A stretch of DNA of 64,000 nucleotides from an uncultured Saprospiraceae bacterium (GTDB lineage: Bacteria > Bacteroidota > Bacteroidia > Chitinophagales > Saprospiraceae): NCBI GenBank assembly GCA_937981555.1, contig CALJOK010000019.1:1-64000 (forward strand). Reading direction: 5' to 3'. The translations under genes and the position numbers were made by a program. Under the pieces are notes generated by a model. That model saw nothing but the letters and a program-made list of their open reading frames with translations, had not been told where the DNA came from and ran no database searches. Every line of letters starts with the position of its first letter. Position 1 is the first letter of the stretch. Shown piece by piece: positions 50,723 through 60,081 of this stretch.

Positions 50723-51343
50723 TTAAAACATATAAATAGCTCTAAAAGTTAAAGTTCTGCCTGCGAGAGACTGCGCTTGTTTTTCTTTCCTTACATCCAA
50801 AGCGGCATAAGAATATTGAGCATTAATTCCAATATGTGGATTGATGAAATAAGTTGCACCAATAATTAAGTCGATGGAGGTTTTATTAAAATTTTGAAGA
50901 TCAGAAACATCTTGCCCCAAGACATCGATTACTTTGAAGTTGACCAATTGCCCAACAGAAACTCCACCAGTAAAATGTAATCTATAATATGTGTCTTCAT
51001 CATCTTCGTCTAACCAATCTAAAAATGAAATCATGATTGGGACTTCTGCATAGTTCAATCGATAACTGTCAAATGGAGCAGAGCGAGGATCGTCTTTACC
51101 TTTGTTACTTCCTTTCTGACTAAATAAGATATCAATATTCCATTTCCATCGTTCGCTGGTTTGGACGGCGACTCGACCACCAACATTTAGACCGATTTGG
51201 TTGAAGCCAGCCAGATTATCTCCATTTAGTTGTGATAGATTAACTCCTCCGATCAATCCTGCTTCAAAAGTTTGCGCAAGACTATTTTTTGAAAAAATAA
51301 AAACACAAAAAGTAAGTGCCATTATTTTGATAAAATTCAACAT
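50723..51343 (-). CDS. Outer membrane beta-barrel (porin-like/PorT-like) protein
   Basis: Signal peptide; FEAGLIGGVNLSQLNGD; aromatic C-terminal F. Confidence 0.75.
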   Translation of the reverse strand: MLNFIKIMALTFCVFIFSKNSLAQTFEAGLIGGVNLSQLNGDNLAGFNQIGLNVGGRVAVQTSERWKWNIDILFSQKGSNKGKDDPRSAPFDSYRLNYAEVPIMISFLDWLDEDDEDTYYRLHFTGGVSVGQLVNFKVIDVLGQDVSDLQNFNKTSIDLIIGATYFINPHIGINAQYSYAALDVRKEKQAQSLAGRTLTFRAIYMF

Positions 51344-51458
51344 ATTTTATTTTTTGCTGTAAAACTATAAAATGTCCAATTTAAAACGAGTATTTTAATT
51401 TTACATTTTAAAATTGTTTTATCTTTAGACTTTAAATAGAAATTAATTAAAAGTAAAT

Positions 51459-51836
51459 ATGTTTAAATATACAAAAACTACCTTGCAGAAAATAGAAACT
51501 ATTTTTGAAGAGTTGGATTATAAAGTGAGGTACGAAAGAGGCAGTTTTAAGTCAGGTTATTGTTTGGTAGAAAATAGAAATATTGCTGTGGTCAATAAGT
51601 TTTTTGATATTGAAGGGCGGATTAATGTTCTATTGGAAATTCTTACTGATTTCGAAGCGATAGATGAAACTGGTTTCACCGAAAAGACATTAGAGTTTTA
51701 TAAAAAAATAATGAAGACGCTGGATAAAAAAGAGAAAGAGGAAAATAAAGAGGAAGTGAAGGAAGAAGTTAAAGCAGAGGCATCGGAAGAAGAAGTTGCA
51801 GAGACAAAAAAAGAAGAGACTACTGAATCGGAATAA
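51459..51836 (+). CDS. Hypothetical protein with Glu/Lys-rich tail
   Basis: Folded N-terminus plus KEEENKEEVKEEVKAEASEEE tail. Confidence 0.6.
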   Translation: MFKYTKTTLQKIETIFEELDYKVRYERGSFKSGYCLVENRNIAVVNKFFDIEGRINVLLEILTDFEAIDETGFTEKTLEFYKKIMKTLDKKEKEENKEEVKEEVKAEASEEEVAETKKEETTESE

Positions 51837-51889
51837 TCAAGATTAAAAATAAATTTCAAAATTATTTTTGAAGTTAAAATATTCTCACC

Positions 51890-52660
51890 ATAAAATTAAA
51901 AATCACCATTCTCGGAACAGGAACCTCTCAAGGAGTTCCAATTATCGGATGCGATTGTCAAGTTTGCCAATCAAAAGATCCGAAAGATAATAGGTTACGG
52001 GTATCTATTTTAATTCAAGCAGAAGGTAAAAATATAGTCATTGATGCAGGGCCAGATTTCCGACAACAAATGTTGAGAGCGGGGGTTCGTCATTTGGATG
52101 CAGTTATTTTGACACATGAACACAATGATCATATGATAGGTGTAGATGATGTTCGACCATTTAATTTTAAGCAAAAAGAAGAGATTCCTGTTTATGCTAC
52201 AGAACGGGTTCAAAAAGATTTGCGATTACGATTTGAATATGTTTTTTCGGAAAAAAAATATCCAGGAGCTCCCTCATTAGGTTTACGTACGATTTCAAAA
52301 GATGAATCATTTGAAATAAAAGGATTGAAATTTACTCCAATAGAAGTAATACATGGGAATTTGCCAGTATTAGGATTTCGGATTGAAGATTTTACGTACA
52401 TAACAGATGCGAGGACAATAGCCCCTGAGGAGATGGCAAAAATAGAGGGAAGTAAAATATTGATACTCAATGCGTTACATTATTATGAGCATTATTCACA
52501 TTTGAATGTTCCTCAAGCATTGGATGTGATTGAAAAATTGAAACCAGAGCAGGCATTTTTGACTCATGTAAGTCATCACATGGGATTAGCTGCTGAAATA
52601 AATAAAATATTACCGACTAATGTTAAATTAGCATACGATCAGCAATTGATAGAACTGTAA
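51890..52660 (+). CDS. MBL-fold metallohydrolase (PhnP-like), apparently non-ATG start
   Basis: Open frame from 51878 encodes KLKITILGTGTSQGVPIIGCDCQVC upstream of the ATG at 52070; LTHEHNDHMIG metal motif. Confidence 0.8.
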   Translation: MKLKITILGTGTSQGVPIIGCDCQVCQSKDPKDNRLRVSILIQAEGKNIVIDAGPDFRQQMLRAGVRHLDAVILTHEHNDHMIGVDDVRPFNFKQKEEIPVYATERVQKDLRLRFEYVFSEKKYPGAPSLGLRTISKDESFEIKGLKFTPIEVIHGNLPVLGFRIEDFTYITDARTIAPEEMAKIEGSKILILNALHYYEHYSHLNVPQALDVIEKLKPEQAFLTHVSHHMGLAAEINKILPTNVKLAYDQQLIEL

Positions 52661-53062
52661 AAAATAAAACAAATTTTATGTGTTGAATTACCACCTTATT
52701 GCATAAAATAAACGTTGTTTTAATAAGAAAGGATCGATTTAATTAATATTTGGATAATAATAATGTGTAAAGTCTAGAAAACTAAAGTATTACGAATGAA
52801 AAATGATAACAATGGTTCGGATTTTGTAATATAAAAATATTAGATTTTATCGATAGATATAATTTTTGGATTTTTAAACAAAAAGACCAAAAGACGTTTA
52901 TAATAAAAGTATAAAGTGTTATTTGTCGTAAAAAGTCTTAATTATCTTTTACTGGAAAATAAAATACCCAAAAAAGACACTTATATTTATGACAAGAGTT
53001 ATTTCCAAAAATAATTAAAAACTAAATAATTGGTTTTTAGTTAGAATTCAAAAACTCCGACT

Positions 53063-54031
53063 ATGAAGAATTTTTTTACATTTCTTATTTTATGCATTGG
53101 GTTTTCAGTTCAAAGTCAACAGGCTGGTCAATATTCCATGTATATGTTGAATAAGTATCAAAATAATTCAGCCTACGCAGGTTTAGATAATTCATTAAGT
53201 ATTACAGGTGTATTTCGAAGCCAATGGGTCGGATTAAATGGAAATCCAGTTATGCAAAATATCAATGCACATATGCCGGTGTATTTTATAAAAGGAGGAG
53301 TGGGACTAAATGTGAATAATATAGAACTTGGTGCAGAGCAAAATACTTCGATGACACTTTCTTATGCATATCATAAGCCTGTTGGAAATATAGGAATACT
53401 TTCGATAGGAGCAGGAGGGGGATTTTATCAAAAAACGTTGGATGGAAGTATTTTAAGAACACCAGAAGGAGATTATGATGAAAATAATCCGATCAACCAT
53501 AATGATCTAATTTTATCAGAAGGAAGAGAAACGGGATTAGTGCCAATATTTAATGCGGGTGTATTTTTTCAAACAGAAAAATTTGAAATAGGAGCATCAG
53601 CTATAAATTTGATAGAACCACAAATTAATTTGAATACAAACGTTAATTTTCAATTGAAAAGGCATTATTTTTTAACAATGGCATACAATTGGGATATTAA
53701 CAATTCTTTTAGTTTGCAGCCATCAATTATGATGAAGTCAGATTTAATCGAAACCCAATTAGAAATTTCAACAATAATTAAATACAATGACAATATATTT
53801 GGAGGACTAGCGTTTAGAGGATATAGCGAATCTACAATTGACGCAACAGCATTTTTGGTTGGCATTAAATTGAGTGAGAAAATTACCCTAGCCTACTCCT
53901 ACGACCTAACATTGTCCTCCTACAATTCGGTAAGCAACGGATCCCATGAAATTTTAATCAATTATAATTTGAATAAAATAATTGGAGCCGGAGTGCCTCC
54001 CCGAATTATTCACAATCCAAGATTTTTATAA
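53063..54031 (+). CDS. PorP/SprF family type IX secretion outer membrane protein
   Basis: QQAGQYSMYMLNKYQNNSAYAGLDNSLSITGVFRSQWVGLNGNP. Confidence 0.9.
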   Translation: MKNFFTFLILCIGFSVQSQQAGQYSMYMLNKYQNNSAYAGLDNSLSITGVFRSQWVGLNGNPVMQNINAHMPVYFIKGGVGLNVNNIELGAEQNTSMTLSYAYHKPVGNIGILSIGAGGGFYQKTLDGSILRTPEGDYDENNPINHNDLILSEGRETGLVPIFNAGVFFQTEKFEIGASAINLIEPQINLNTNVNFQLKRHYFLTMAYNWDINNSFSLQPSIMMKSDLIETQLEISTIIKYNDNIFGGLAFRGYSESTIDATAFLVGIKLSEKITLAYSYDLTLSSYNSVSNGSHEILINYNLNKIIGAGVPPRIIHNPRFL

Positions 54032-54117
54032 ATTTTATTATTTATACGTTTTATTTTTAAAAATAATCAACGTATTTATTTAGTCTGAATCAAAATTATC
54101 AACAGCAAAGTTAAATT

Positions 54118-54157
54118 AGGAGAGAAAAATTCTTTTTCGAAAAATTCTCCGTTTTTT
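54118..54157 (+). terminator. Terminator after PorP/SprF gene
   Basis: aggagagaaaaattctttttcgaaaaattctccgtttttt. Confidence 0.7.
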
Positions 54158-54170
54158 GTTTGGCTATTTA

Positions 54171-54178
54171 TATCTTTG
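54171..54178 (+). promoter_or_regulatory. Bacteroidota -7 element upstream of gldK
   Basis: TATCTTTG. Confidence 0.45.
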
Positions 54179-54292
54179 CTAGCTATTAAGCAAAAATCAG
54201 AATATAAATTTTTGTTTTAGCTTTTAAACAGACTATATTTACGTTCATTTTTTTAAGCTTTACTTAATCTGAAGGAAAACTCGGGTGTTAAA

Positions 54293-55531
54293 ATGAAAAA
54301 ATTATCAAAAACAGTACTGGTATTATTAACGCTTAGTATCATCGCAAGTTCTTGCGGAACAAAGCAAAATGGTCAATTAATTGGTGTATCTGATAGACCC
54401 TCATGGAGTGGAATCAATCCTTATGGAATGGTTTATATACCCTCTGGAACGCTACACATTGGTCCAAGTGATCAAGATGTAAGTCAGACCTACATTCAAA
54501 GACCTAAATCTATTTCTATCCAAGGCTTTTATATGGATGACACCGAAATCACTAATAATGAGTGGCGTCAGTTTGTATATTGGGTTCGTGATTCATTGGC
54601 TCATACCGCTTTAGGTAATGTGATGGATGATGAGGAAACTGGTGATGAAAAAATTGATTGGGAAATGGAAATCGATTGGGAATCAGAAGAATTAGAAGAT
54701 CTCTATTACTCTGGTGATGACCGATTTGCAGGTAGAAAGGAATTGGATACGCGGAATTTCGTATATAATTACGAATGGTATAATTGGCAAGCTGCAGCTC
54801 ACAATAAAGACCTAGACGCAAAAAGAGGAGATTTTATATTGAGAGATGAGGCCAATATCTATCCTGATACATTAGTATGGGTGAGAGATTTCGCATACTC
54901 ATATAATGAACCTTTTACTCGTAACTATTTTTGGCATCCAGCCTTTGATGATTATCCAGTAGTGGGAATTGATTGGAAGATGGCAAATGCTTTTTGTTAC
55001 TGGAGAACTAAACTTTGGAGTATCTCTGATGAAGTTAATTCTGAAGATTTCAGATTACCTACTGAGCATGAGTGGGAATATGCAGCACGTGGAGGTCACG
55101 AGCATGCACCTTATCCATGGGGTGGTTATTATGTAAGAAATGCTAAAGGTTGTCTTTTAGCTAACTTCAAACCAGGAAGAGGAAATTATCCAGAAGATGG
55201 AGGTTTTTATACCGTAAAAGCTGATGCTTACTTTCCTAATGATTATGGATTATATAATATGGCAGGTAATGTATCTGAGTGGACTTCGTCTGCTTTTCAT
55301 GAGAACTCCTATTCATTTATCCATGATTTGAATCCTGATTTTAGATATGATGCAACAGATGAAGATCCAGAAGCTCAAAAGAGAAAAGTAATCAGAGGTG
55401 GATCTTGGAAAGATATTGCATTCTTCATGCAAACAGGAACACGTCATTGGGAATTCCAAGATACTACTAAATCTTACATTGGATTTAGATGTGCATTGAC
55501 ATTCTTAGGTCGTTCAATCAATGACTTTTAG
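54293..55531 (+). CDS. gldK: Gliding motility / T9SS lipoprotein GldK
   Basis: Lipobox IIASSCG; FGE-sulfatase-like domain; followed by gldLMN. Confidence 0.93.
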   Translation: MKKLSKTVLVLLTLSIIASSCGTKQNGQLIGVSDRPSWSGINPYGMVYIPSGTLHIGPSDQDVSQTYIQRPKSISIQGFYMDDTEITNNEWRQFVYWVRDSLAHTALGNVMDDEETGDEKIDWEMEIDWESEELEDLYYSGDDRFAGRKELDTRNFVYNYEWYNWQAAAHNKDLDAKRGDFILRDEANIYPDTLVWVRDFAYSYNEPFTRNYFWHPAFDDYPVVGIDWKMANAFCYWRTKLWSISDEVNSEDFRLPTEHEWEYAARGGHEHAPYPWGGYYVRNAKGCLLANFKPGRGNYPEDGGFYTVKADAYFPNDYGLYNMAGNVSEWTSSAFHENSYSFIHDLNPDFRYDATDEDPEAQKRKVIRGGSWKDIAFFMQTGTRHWEFQDTTKSYIGFRCALTFLGRSINDF

Positions 55532-55542
55532 TGAAAAATATA

Positions 55543-55592
55543 AAAACATTAAGGAGCAGTGATTAATTAAAATAACTGCTCCTTAAATGTTT
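55543..55592 (+). terminator. Terminator/attenuator-like hairpin between gldK and gldL
   Basis: aaaacattaaggagcagt...actgctccttaaatgtttt. Confidence 0.6.
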
Positions 55593-55752
55593 TATAAATT
55601 AATCTTAATTGAACCGAATCCTACCTATTATCTTTACGTTAAATTAAATTGTTACTTTTTATAAGTTTAGCATTATGCTAAAGGGTTATCCTATTATAAA
55701 GTAGCAAACCCAATTATTGAAATAAATTACTAACCTACTTAAAAAGATTAAA

Positions 55753-56340
55753 ATGAGTTTTTTAAAGTCAAAAACGTTCAAGTACATTAAAAATTTAATT
55801 ATTGGACTTGGAGCATCTGTAGTATTATTAGGAGCATTATTTAAGTTGGAAAGCTGGGAATATGCGAGTGAAATGTTGATCGCTGGATTATGTATTGAGG
55901 CATTTATCTTTGCTTTTTTAGGAATTATTGGACCTGAAAAAGATTACTACTGGGAAAAATTATACCCAGGATTAGCTGATTATGATTCAAAAATTTCTCC
56001 ATTAATGGCTGGACCAGTTAACGAAGCTACTCCTGGATTAAACGGAGAGGTTGTTGAACATCAATTAGGTGGAATGTTAAATGAATTACAAGGAATGTCA
56101 AAATCTCTTGGTTCATTAAAAGCATTGCAAGAAGTTGATTTTTCAGGAACTGGTGAGCAAATGAAAACAATGAGTAATTTCTATACAAGAATGAATGAAG
56201 CAATGGCTGATCTTTCTGATTCATTAGAGGACACTAAAGCATACAAACAACAATTAACTGCTTTGAATCAAAACCTTGGTTCTCTTAATTCAGTTTATGG
56301 AAATGTATTGACTGCTATGTCAGGCATTAGTAATAAATAA
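55753..56340 (+). CDS. gldL: Gliding motility / T9SS inner membrane protein GldL
   Basis: Two N-terminal TM segments with ESWEYASEML; order between gldK and gldM. Confidence 0.93.
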   Translation: MSFLKSKTFKYIKNLIIGLGASVVLLGALFKLESWEYASEMLIAGLCIEAFIFAFLGIIGPEKDYYWEKLYPGLADYDSKISPLMAGPVNEATPGLNGEVVEHQLGGMLNELQGMSKSLGSLKALQEVDFSGTGEQMKTMSNFYTRMNEAMADLSDSLEDTKAYKQQLTALNQNLGSLNSVYGNVLTAMSGISNK

Positions 56341-56386
56341 TTAAGAAGTATTTAAACCTTATTGTTCAATTTAAAAATCAAAAGAT

Positions 56387-58036
56387 ATGTCAATACCTAA
56401 GGAACCCCGGCAGCTGATGATTAACTTGATGTACTTAGTACTGACAGCATTATTAGCGTTGAATGTATCAGCCGAGGTAATGAATGCTTTTTTCGATTTA
56501 GACGAAAGTTTACAGACTTCAAATAGCTTAACTAAGCAAGGAGTCGAATCAACTAAAGAAGGAATTCAACCAACATTAGAAAAGAAACCTTTATTACAAG
56601 TTCCTCTTAATTCAGGAATAGATGCTGTAAGTGAAGAAGTGAGTAGTTTTATCGCATTTATTGAAGATATTAAAGTTCAGTTGATAGATGGAACTGGAGA
56701 TAAGAATGGTGTAATTGATGCGGCTGATCATATCAAAAATGATATGAAAAATAAGCCTAAAGGGAAAAAGAATAAAGATATTACCACTAGAGTATTAGTT
56801 AAAGGTGATATAAAAACTGGAACAGAACCTCAAGGACCAATTATCGTTCAAAAAGTATCAGATCTTAAAGCTAAATTAATTGAGATCTATACTAAGACGA
56901 TTAAAAATGAGGATGTAATGAAAGAAGGTAAGTTGGATCAGAAAGAAGTAGATGAAAGAATTCAAAGCCTTATTGCTAGTATTCCTCTTTCAATTGAATC
57001 AGAAGAAGAAATCAAAGCTAAGTCAAAATCTGGAAAAGCAAAATCCTGGTCTGAATACAAATTCGGACATATGCCTTTAGCTGCTGTTTTGCCTACTTTG
57101 ACGAAATTACAAACTGATGCTCAAAACTCAGAAGCTACTATCGTTAATAAATTAGCAGAACTAGTTGGAGGTAGAGAAATCAAGTTGAATAAATTTTTCC
57201 CAGTAATTAATGCCAAAAAAGGGTATGTAATTAAAGGTGAAAAATTTGAAGCAACTGTTCAAATTGGAGCTTACTCTTCTGAATTCGGAAAGAACTCTTC
57301 TATCTCAATTAACGGAAAATCAATTCCTTTAGTAGATGGTGTTGGTCAATATTCTGTAACGGCTAATTCAACAGGTAAACAAAAGTTAAAACTTGTTTCC
57401 AATGTAACGAATCCAATTACAGGAGAAAAATATCCAGCTACTGGTGAATTTGAATATGAAGTAGGAGTTCGTTCTGCTACTGTTTCTGCAGACAAAATGA
57501 ATGTATTTTACATAGGAGTAGATAATCCTGTTTCTGTTACTGTTGCAGGTGCTTCAAGTAATGATATTAAGGCTAGTTGTTCTGGTTGTAATATTAAAGG
57601 AAGTAAAGGTAAATACACAGTTACTGCTTCTCGACCTGGGGATGCAACTATTAATGTATCTGGTGGTGGGTTACCTAATACTCCATTTAAATTCCGTGTA
57701 AAACGTATTCCTGATCCTACTGCAAAGCTTTCTGGAAATGTTGGTGGATCAATCGGTAACGGTGAATTCAAGGCACAAGGTGGTGTAGCTGCAATATTAG
57801 ATGGTTTTGATTTTGATGCAAAATGTCAAATTCAAGGTTTTATAGTTACTCGTCAAGCAAAACGAGCAGATCCAGTTGATATCAATAACAGAGGAGCTCG
57901 TTATTCTTCGGAAGCCAAAAATTTGGTAAACAAGGCTAAACCAGGTGACGTTTATTACTTTGATAATGTAAAAGCTAAATGTCCAGGTGACCCTGCAGGT
58001 CGAAAAATTAACTCAATGGTCTTTAAAATCAAATAA
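56387..58036 (+). CDS. gldM: Gliding motility / T9SS protein GldM
   Basis: MSIPKEPRQLMINLMYLVLTALLALNVSAEVMNAF. Confidence 0.95.
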   Translation: MSIPKEPRQLMINLMYLVLTALLALNVSAEVMNAFFDLDESLQTSNSLTKQGVESTKEGIQPTLEKKPLLQVPLNSGIDAVSEEVSSFIAFIEDIKVQLIDGTGDKNGVIDAADHIKNDMKNKPKGKKNKDITTRVLVKGDIKTGTEPQGPIIVQKVSDLKAKLIEIYTKTIKNEDVMKEGKLDQKEVDERIQSLIASIPLSIESEEEIKAKSKSGKAKSWSEYKFGHMPLAAVLPTLTKLQTDAQNSEATIVNKLAELVGGREIKLNKFFPVINAKKGYVIKGEKFEATVQIGAYSSEFGKNSSISINGKSIPLVDGVGQYSVTANSTGKQKLKLVSNVTNPITGEKYPATGEFEYEVGVRSATVSADKMNVFYIGVDNPVSVTVAGASSNDIKASCSGCNIKGSKGKYTVTASRPGDATINVSGGGLPNTPFKFRVKRIPDPTAKLSGNVGGSIGNGEFKAQGGVAAILDGFDFDAKCQIQGFIVTRQAKRADPVDINNRGARYSSEAKNLVNKAKPGDVYYFDNVKAKCPGDPAGRKINSMVFKIK

Positions 58037-58042
58037 AGATCT

Positions 58043-58099
58043 CAAAACTTCGTTTGAAATTTAGAAGTTTTGAAACCTCAAGATCTCTAAATTTCAAAC
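58043..58099 (+). promoter_or_regulatory. Two overlapping alternative hairpins between gldM and gldN
   Basis: A: caaaacttc/gaagttttg; B: gtttgaaatttaga/tctaaatttcaaac; arms overlap. Confidence 0.5.
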
Positions 58100-58143
58100 T
58101 TAGAAATAATTAGTATTAAGAAAATTACATAAATCATTAAGTC

Positions 58144-59010
58144 ATGAAGATTTCGTTTAAAATTTTTAGTTTATGCCTTTTAGGATTGTTGATCTTTTCA
58201 AATCCAGCAATGGCACAAGACCCTAATCCTGTAAATACAGAGGCAGAAACTACAGAGGATTTACCATTAGATGACATCGTTGAAAAAAGATTAGTTGATG
58301 ATCGTATGGTTTTACCATATGCTCCAATCCGAGAAGCTGATGTTTTTTGGGAAAAAAGAATTTGGAGAGTAATTGATATTCGGGAAAAAATGAATTTACC
58401 ATTTGCATTTCCTGAAAAACCTTTCTTTACAATTTTGATGGAGGCAGCCGTTAATGGTGAAATTGCAGCTTATAATGTCAATGAATATGACAAATTTGAA
58501 ATGAGATTGCAAGCTGACGAAATTGCTTCTATGGGAAGTAACATTGATACAGTAATTACTTTCGATCCTGAAACTTACGAAGAGCAAGTTCAGATCGTTA
58601 GAAATGACTTGAATCCTGAGGATGTTAAACAATTCCGATTGAAAGAAGTGTGGTTCTTTGATGAGAACACTTCAACTTTGCAAGTTAGAATCTTAGGAAT
58701 TGCACCACTTATTGATGTAAAAGATGACAATGGTAACTATCGTTTTACCAAGCCTATGTTCTGGATTTATTATCCTGATTGTAGAGAGTTGTTTGCACGT
58801 CATAAAGTTTTCAATCCTGGAAATGATGGTGACTTAGGTACTTGGGAAGACCTTTTCGAAAGAAGATTTTTCTCTAGTTACATTTACAAAGAATCGAATG
58901 TTTATAACAGACGTATTCAAGATTACCTTCAAGGTGTAGATATCTTATTGGAAGCTGATAAGATCAAACAAGAAATCTTCAACTACGAACATGATTTATG
59001 GTCATATTAA
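58144..59010 (+). CDS. gldN: Gliding motility / T9SS protein GldN
   Basis: DVFWEKRIWRVIDIREKMNLPFAFPEKPF. Confidence 0.93.
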   Translation: MKISFKIFSLCLLGLLIFSNPAMAQDPNPVNTEAETTEDLPLDDIVEKRLVDDRMVLPYAPIREADVFWEKRIWRVIDIREKMNLPFAFPEKPFFTILMEAAVNGEIAAYNVNEYDKFEMRLQADEIASMGSNIDTVITFDPETYEEQVQIVRNDLNPEDVKQFRLKEVWFFDENTSTLQVRILGIAPLIDVKDDNGNYRFTKPMFWIYYPDCRELFARHKVFNPGNDGDLGTWEDLFERRFFSSYIYKESNVYNRRIQDYLQGVDILLEADKIKQEIFNYEHDLWSY

Positions 59011-59030
59011 TTTAATATGATAAAGAATAC

Positions 59031-59065
59031 AAAAGCCCATTTCGATTTTTCGAAATGGGCTTTTT
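59031..59065 (+). terminator. Terminator after gldN
   Basis: aaaagcccatttcgatttttcgaaatgggctttttc. Confidence 0.9.
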
Positions 59066-59112
59066 CATTTTAATTACATCTTGATTATAAAAACAAAAAC
59101 CATATCCTTTCG

Positions 59113-59120
59113 TATTTTTG
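59113..59120 (+). promoter_or_regulatory. Bacteroidota -7 element
   Basis: TATTTTTG 20 nt before ATG at 59140. Confidence 0.45.
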
Positions 59121-59139
59121 CTATAGATAAAATAATGAT

Positions 59140-59937
59140 ATGCAAGTAAGACATAAAGACAGACAGGTTTATTTTAAAGAGCAGATATTTACAACTAATA
59201 AATATGTGATTCCTTTTTTGGAAAAACACATGCCTGTAGATTCAAATACAAAAATCTTAGAAATTGGATGTGGGGAAGGTGGAAATTTAGAGCCCTTCTT
59301 AGACTTAGGTTGCCAAGTAGTTGGAGTAGACTTAAGTGAAGGTAAAATCAAAAAAGGAAAAGCATACTACGAAACTCATGAAAAGAAGGATAATATTCAA
59401 TTTCTTTTCAAGGACATTTATGAAGTAGGAGTGGATGAAATTGGGACTTTTGACTTAATAATTATGAGAGATGTCATCGAGCATATCCATGATCAAGAAA
59501 AATTCATGGGTTATCTCAAAAAATTTGTGTCTAAAAGTGGAAAAATATTTTTTGGGTTTCCTCCTTGGCAAATGCCTTTTGGAGGGCATCAACAAATTTG
59601 TCAAAATAAAATAGCTTCCACACTTCCTTATTATCATCTGCTTCCTCGACCACTTTATACAGGAATGTTAAAAATGTTTGGAGAGCCAGCTAATCGAATT
59701 GAGGCACTTCTCGAAATAAAAGATACTGGAATAAGTATTGAGCGTTTTGAAAGAATCCTAAGGAAAGAAAATTACAAAGTGGATGAAAAAATGCCATTTT
59801 TAATTAATCCTAATTATGAGGCAAAATTTAATTTAACTCCGAGAAAGCAGTTTTCATTAATCTCAGCCATTCCATATTTTAGAAATTTTTTAACGACATG
59901 TTGCTATTATTTAATTTCGATTCCTGAAAGCAAGTAA
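59140..59937 (+). CDS. Class I SAM-dependent methyltransferase
   Basis: KILEIGCGEGGNLEPFLDLGCQVVGVDLSE; DLIIMRDVIEHI. Confidence 0.9.
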   Translation: MQVRHKDRQVYFKEQIFTTNKYVIPFLEKHMPVDSNTKILEIGCGEGGNLEPFLDLGCQVVGVDLSEGKIKKGKAYYETHEKKDNIQFLFKDIYEVGVDEIGTFDLIIMRDVIEHIHDQEKFMGYLKKFVSKSGKIFFGFPPWQMPFGGHQQICQNKIASTLPYYHLLPRPLYTGMLKMFGEPANRIEALLEIKDTGISIERFERILRKENYKVDEKMPFLINPNYEAKFNLTPRKQFSLISAIPYFRNFLTTCCYYLISIPESK

Positions 59938-59953
59938 CTGTAATTGGAAATAA

Positions 59954-60008
59954 AAATAATGTAAAAGAGGTATTAATACATTGTATTAATACCTCTTTTA
60001 CATTATTT
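59954..60008. terminator. Near-complete 55-bp palindrome, terminator-like
   Basis: 27-bp perfect arms around a single T: aaataatgtaaaagaggtattaataca-t-tgtattaatacctcttttacattattt. Confidence 0.75.
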
Positions 60009-60081
60009 GAAATCTTTTTTTGGGTAAATTTGTTTACCCATGTTGAGTACTTGCTCAATGCATTATTGAATAAATAGAAAT

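Noticed and set aside
52010-52213. Minus-strand ORF at the MBL-fold gene start
   Set aside because: Overlaps the conserved N-terminal region of the MBL-fold protein in the other strand.
52661-53062. 400-bp AT-rich gap before the PorP/SprF gene, considered as an ncRNA locus
   Set aside because: No clear terminator-promoter pair or stable structure seen by eye.
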